Positions 4,819 through 6,493 of a stretch of 6,493 bases of DNA are shown here, in pieces. Numbering within the stretch: position 1 is the first letter of the stretch; every line of letters starts with the position of its first letter. Under the pieces are notes generated by a model. The model did not search any database. It was given only the letters and a program-made list of their open reading frames with translations, and had not been told where the DNA came from. The stretch comes from Acidithiobacillus sp. (GTDB taxonomy: Bacteria; Pseudomonadota; Gammaproteobacteria; Acidithiobacillales; Acidithiobacillaceae). Both the position numbers and the translations under genes were made by a program. The stretch is taken from assembly GCA_027445725.1 (NCBI GenBank), contig DAIAVG010000080.1, positions 1 to 6,493 of the forward strand. Reading direction: 5' to 3'.

Positions 4819-6207
4819 TCACGCGGCGCGGCGCGCCATCGTTGCGTCGTGCCCCGGCGCACCACTCTCAGGAAGGCTTTCCCCGGCCATCTCCACGCCG
4901 AGGATCTGAGTCAAAATCGCGCCAAGGAGCCCGGCCGCCGCCAGAATCAACAACAGGCCGCCCACCCCAAAATGCGCCTGGATAATGGGTAGGAAAAAGA
5001 CGCTCACCGCTGCACCCACCCGACTGAATGCTGTGCCAAAGCCGTGCCCGCTCGCCCGCAGCTCCGTCGGATACAATTCCGTGGGGATGATCCAGGTAGT
5101 ATTGCCTGGGCCAAAACTGTTGGCGACCTGGAAGAGAATCAGACCAATAGCGACAATGGCAAAGGGCGGTTGGCCGGTCAGCACAAAAGCACCCACCAGA
5201 CCTAAACCAATAGCGTCTCCCAAAAAACCCCAGATCTGTGCTTTCCGGCGCCCTATCCGATCGATCAGGAGGGCCAGGGGAATCCAGCCGATGACAAAAC
5301 TGGCGGTGAAGACGGCATTGCCAATGAGCGCCTGAACGTGGCTGTGCAGACCCAGATGGAGCAGCATGATCGGCAGAAAGATCGCCATGGCATAGCCCAT
5401 CACGTCCATCAGAAACCAGGGGATGGCCGCATAGAGGGTACGCCGCCGATAGGTCTTACCAAAGAGGTCAAACCAGTTGTGCTGGCGCGCGCCCTCCATG
5501 CTCGCGGCCAGTTCGCCGAGGGCGGCCTGGCGCTCCAAGGTGCTCAAATGAGGCGCCAACCAAGATACGACTTCATCTGCTTCCTGCCAACGCCCACGGC
5601 GCAGGAACCAACGTGGCGATTCTGGTAAGTTGCGCCGCAACCACAACACCAACACTGCGGGTACCGCCCCCGAGACCAGCATCCAGCGCCACGCATCGGG
5701 GCCCACTTGGAGCAGCAACAAGCCAACAATGCTGGATACCAGGGCGCCCCCCATCCAGAGTCCGAAAATCCAGGTCATCGCCGCACCACGCGACTTTTTT
5801 GGCAGGAATTCTGCCATATAGGTCGAGCTCAGGGGATAATCGGCCCCCACTCCGAGGCCGAGGAAGAAGCGCAAGACGATGAGAGAAACCGCATCCCAGG
5901 CAAAGCCGGACAGGAGCGCAGCGAAGAAGAAGGCGGCAATATCGATGAGGTAAATCGTTTTGCGCCCCCAGCGATCCGCAATCGGGCCGCCGAAGAGCCC
6001 TCCTACCAAGGCACCCACCAAAGCTGCGGTACCCAAAGCACCCAGTTCGCTGGATGTCAGGTGCCATTGCTGTTTGAGCAGGATCAGGGCCACCGCCATG
6101 ATACTGAGGTCATAACCATCCAGAAAAATCCCCAGGCCAGAGGCCCAAAGAATGCGCCGATGTTTGCGGGTAATACTTTGCTGATCGAGGACATTGGCGC
6201 TGCTCAT
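4819..6207 (-). CDS. MFS transporter, phosphate:H+ symporter (PHS/Pho84-like)
   Basis: A 12-helix major facilitator of 462 aa in the inner membrane. Helix 1 carries Asp30-x2-Asp33. The first MFS loop is GGPIADRWGRKT (73-84) and its repeat in the second half is LIDRIGRRK (314-322). Helix 4 reads GLGVGADYPLSSTYMAE (117-133), closely resembling the GGDYPLSATIxSE signature of PHS transporters and keeping its Asp-Tyr pair (123-124). Helix 7 has Trp264-x3-Asp268, like the phosphate-binding WFLLD of plant and fungal carriers. GPGNTTWIIPTELYPTELRASGHG at 367-389 also fits that family. Phosphate import is therefore the first guess; related sugar or aromatic-acid carriers are the alternative. The start at 6207 has AGGAG at 6223-6219, while a longer GTG start at 6255 has none and would run into the Pho-box-like repeats. 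It converges with the upstream glycosyltransferase gene, leaving only 4 nt between stops. Confidence 0.8.
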   Translation of the reverse strand: MSSANVLDQQSITRKHRRILWASGLGIFLDGYDLSIMAVALILLKQQWHLTSSELGALGTAALVGALVGGLFGGPIADRWGRKTIYLIDIAAFFFAALLSGFAWDAVSLIVLRFFLGLGVGADYPLSSTYMAEFLPKKSRGAAMTWIFGLWMGGALVSSIVGLLLLQVGPDAWRWMLVSGAVPAVLVLWLRRNLPESPRWFLRRGRWQEADEVVSWLAPHLSTLERQAALGELAASMEGARQHNWFDLFGKTYRRRTLYAAIPWFLMDVMGYAMAIFLPIMLLHLGLHSHVQALIGNAVFTASFVIGWIPLALLIDRIGRRKAQIWGFLGDAIGLGLVGAFVLTGQPPFAIVAIGLILFQVANSFGPGNTTWIIPTELYPTELRASGHGFGTAFSRVGAAVSVFFLPIIQAHFGVGGLLLILAAAGLLGAILTQILGVEMAGESLPESGAPGHDATMARRAA

Positions 6208-6218
6208 GGACGGAATCA

Positions 6219-6223
6219 CTCCT
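6219..6223 (-). promoter_or_regulatory. Ribosome binding site fixing the MFS transporter start
   Basis: AGGAG on the minus strand, 11 bases before the ATG at 6207. The alternative GTG at 6255 has no such element. Confidence 0.65.
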
Positions 6224-6245
6224 GTCTGCTCGCATATAAGCGGTG

Positions 6246-6250
6246 AGGGT

Positions 6251-6251
<1 letters not shown>
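6246..6251 (-). promoter_or_regulatory. Candidate -10 element of the MFS transporter promoter
   Basis: TACCCT on the minus strand begins 10 bp after CTGTAAC of the Pho-box-like pair, the same geometry as the TATCCT and TATGGT elements of the other two promoters. TTATAT at 6239-6234 is a better-looking hexamer and would fit if the imperfect third unit CTGTGTT (6257-6251) is the promoter-proximal one. The two cannot be separated by eye. Confidence 0.4.

Positions 6252-6493
<242 letters not shown>

Noticed and set aside
4820..4851. Possible rho-independent terminator in the GC-rich stretch after the convergent stop codons
   Set aside because: Only an imperfect inverted repeat and no run of T on either side.
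5707..6246. 179-residue plus-strand open frame opposite the MFS transporter
   Set aside because: No recognisable domain; composition mirrors the real membrane-protein gene on the other strand, which has clear MFS motifs.

Overview
This 6.5 kb window looks like chromosomal DNA of a GC-rich gammaproteobacterium-like Gram-negative. TonB/ExbB/ExbD and lipid-modifying enzymes show an outer membrane, and the overall flavour suggests Acidithiobacillus or a relative. That genus assignment is an impression from protein style and was not tested by any search.

Layout. Positions 1-1869, minus strand: a compact exbB-exbD-tonB operon with gaps of 1-3 nt, followed at the left edge by a strong ribosome binding site and the first codons of a further gene. 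Positions 1957-2769, minus strand: an OmpR/PhoB-type winged-helix regulator whose receiver domain has lost the phosphoacceptor Asp and the conserved Lys. Positions 2902-4814, plus strand: two genes overlapping by ATGA. The first is a metallophosphoesterase of the PlcP (phospholipase C) type, usually annotated as an LpxH-like UDP-2,3-diacylglucosamine hydrolase. The second is a GT4 diacylglycerol glycosyltransferase of the Agt/MgtA/SqdX type. Positions 4819-6207, minus strand: an MFS transporter with hallmarks of the phosphate:H+ symporter (PHS, Pho84/Pht1) family. Positions 6373-6493, plus strand: the 5' end of sqdB, UDP-sulfoquinovose synthase.

The unifying signal is regulatory. Three promoter regions (upstream of exbB, of the regulator and of the MFS transporter) carry direct repeats of a CTGTCAT-like 7-mer at an exact 11-bp period, the architecture of the Pho box bound by PhoB. 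Two arrays have four units and one has two clear units. In all three the promoter-proximal pair reads GGTT(C/A)AT then (C/G)TGT(C/A)A(C/T), followed after exactly 10 bp by a weak -10 hexamer of the form TAnnnT, which is the spacing of activator-dependent Pho promoters.

The most economical reading is a phosphate-starvation island. PlcP would release phosphate from phospholipids and leave diacylglycerol. The glycosyltransferase, perhaps with UDP-sulfoquinovose made by SqdB, would convert diacylglycerol into phosphorus-free glyco- or sulfolipids. The PHS-like carrier would import phosphate. The TonB system would energise outer-membrane uptake of a phosphorus source or a metal. The degenerate PhoB-like protein is the candidate dedicated regulator. 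The sequence features and family matches are directly visible; the joint physiological role is inference.
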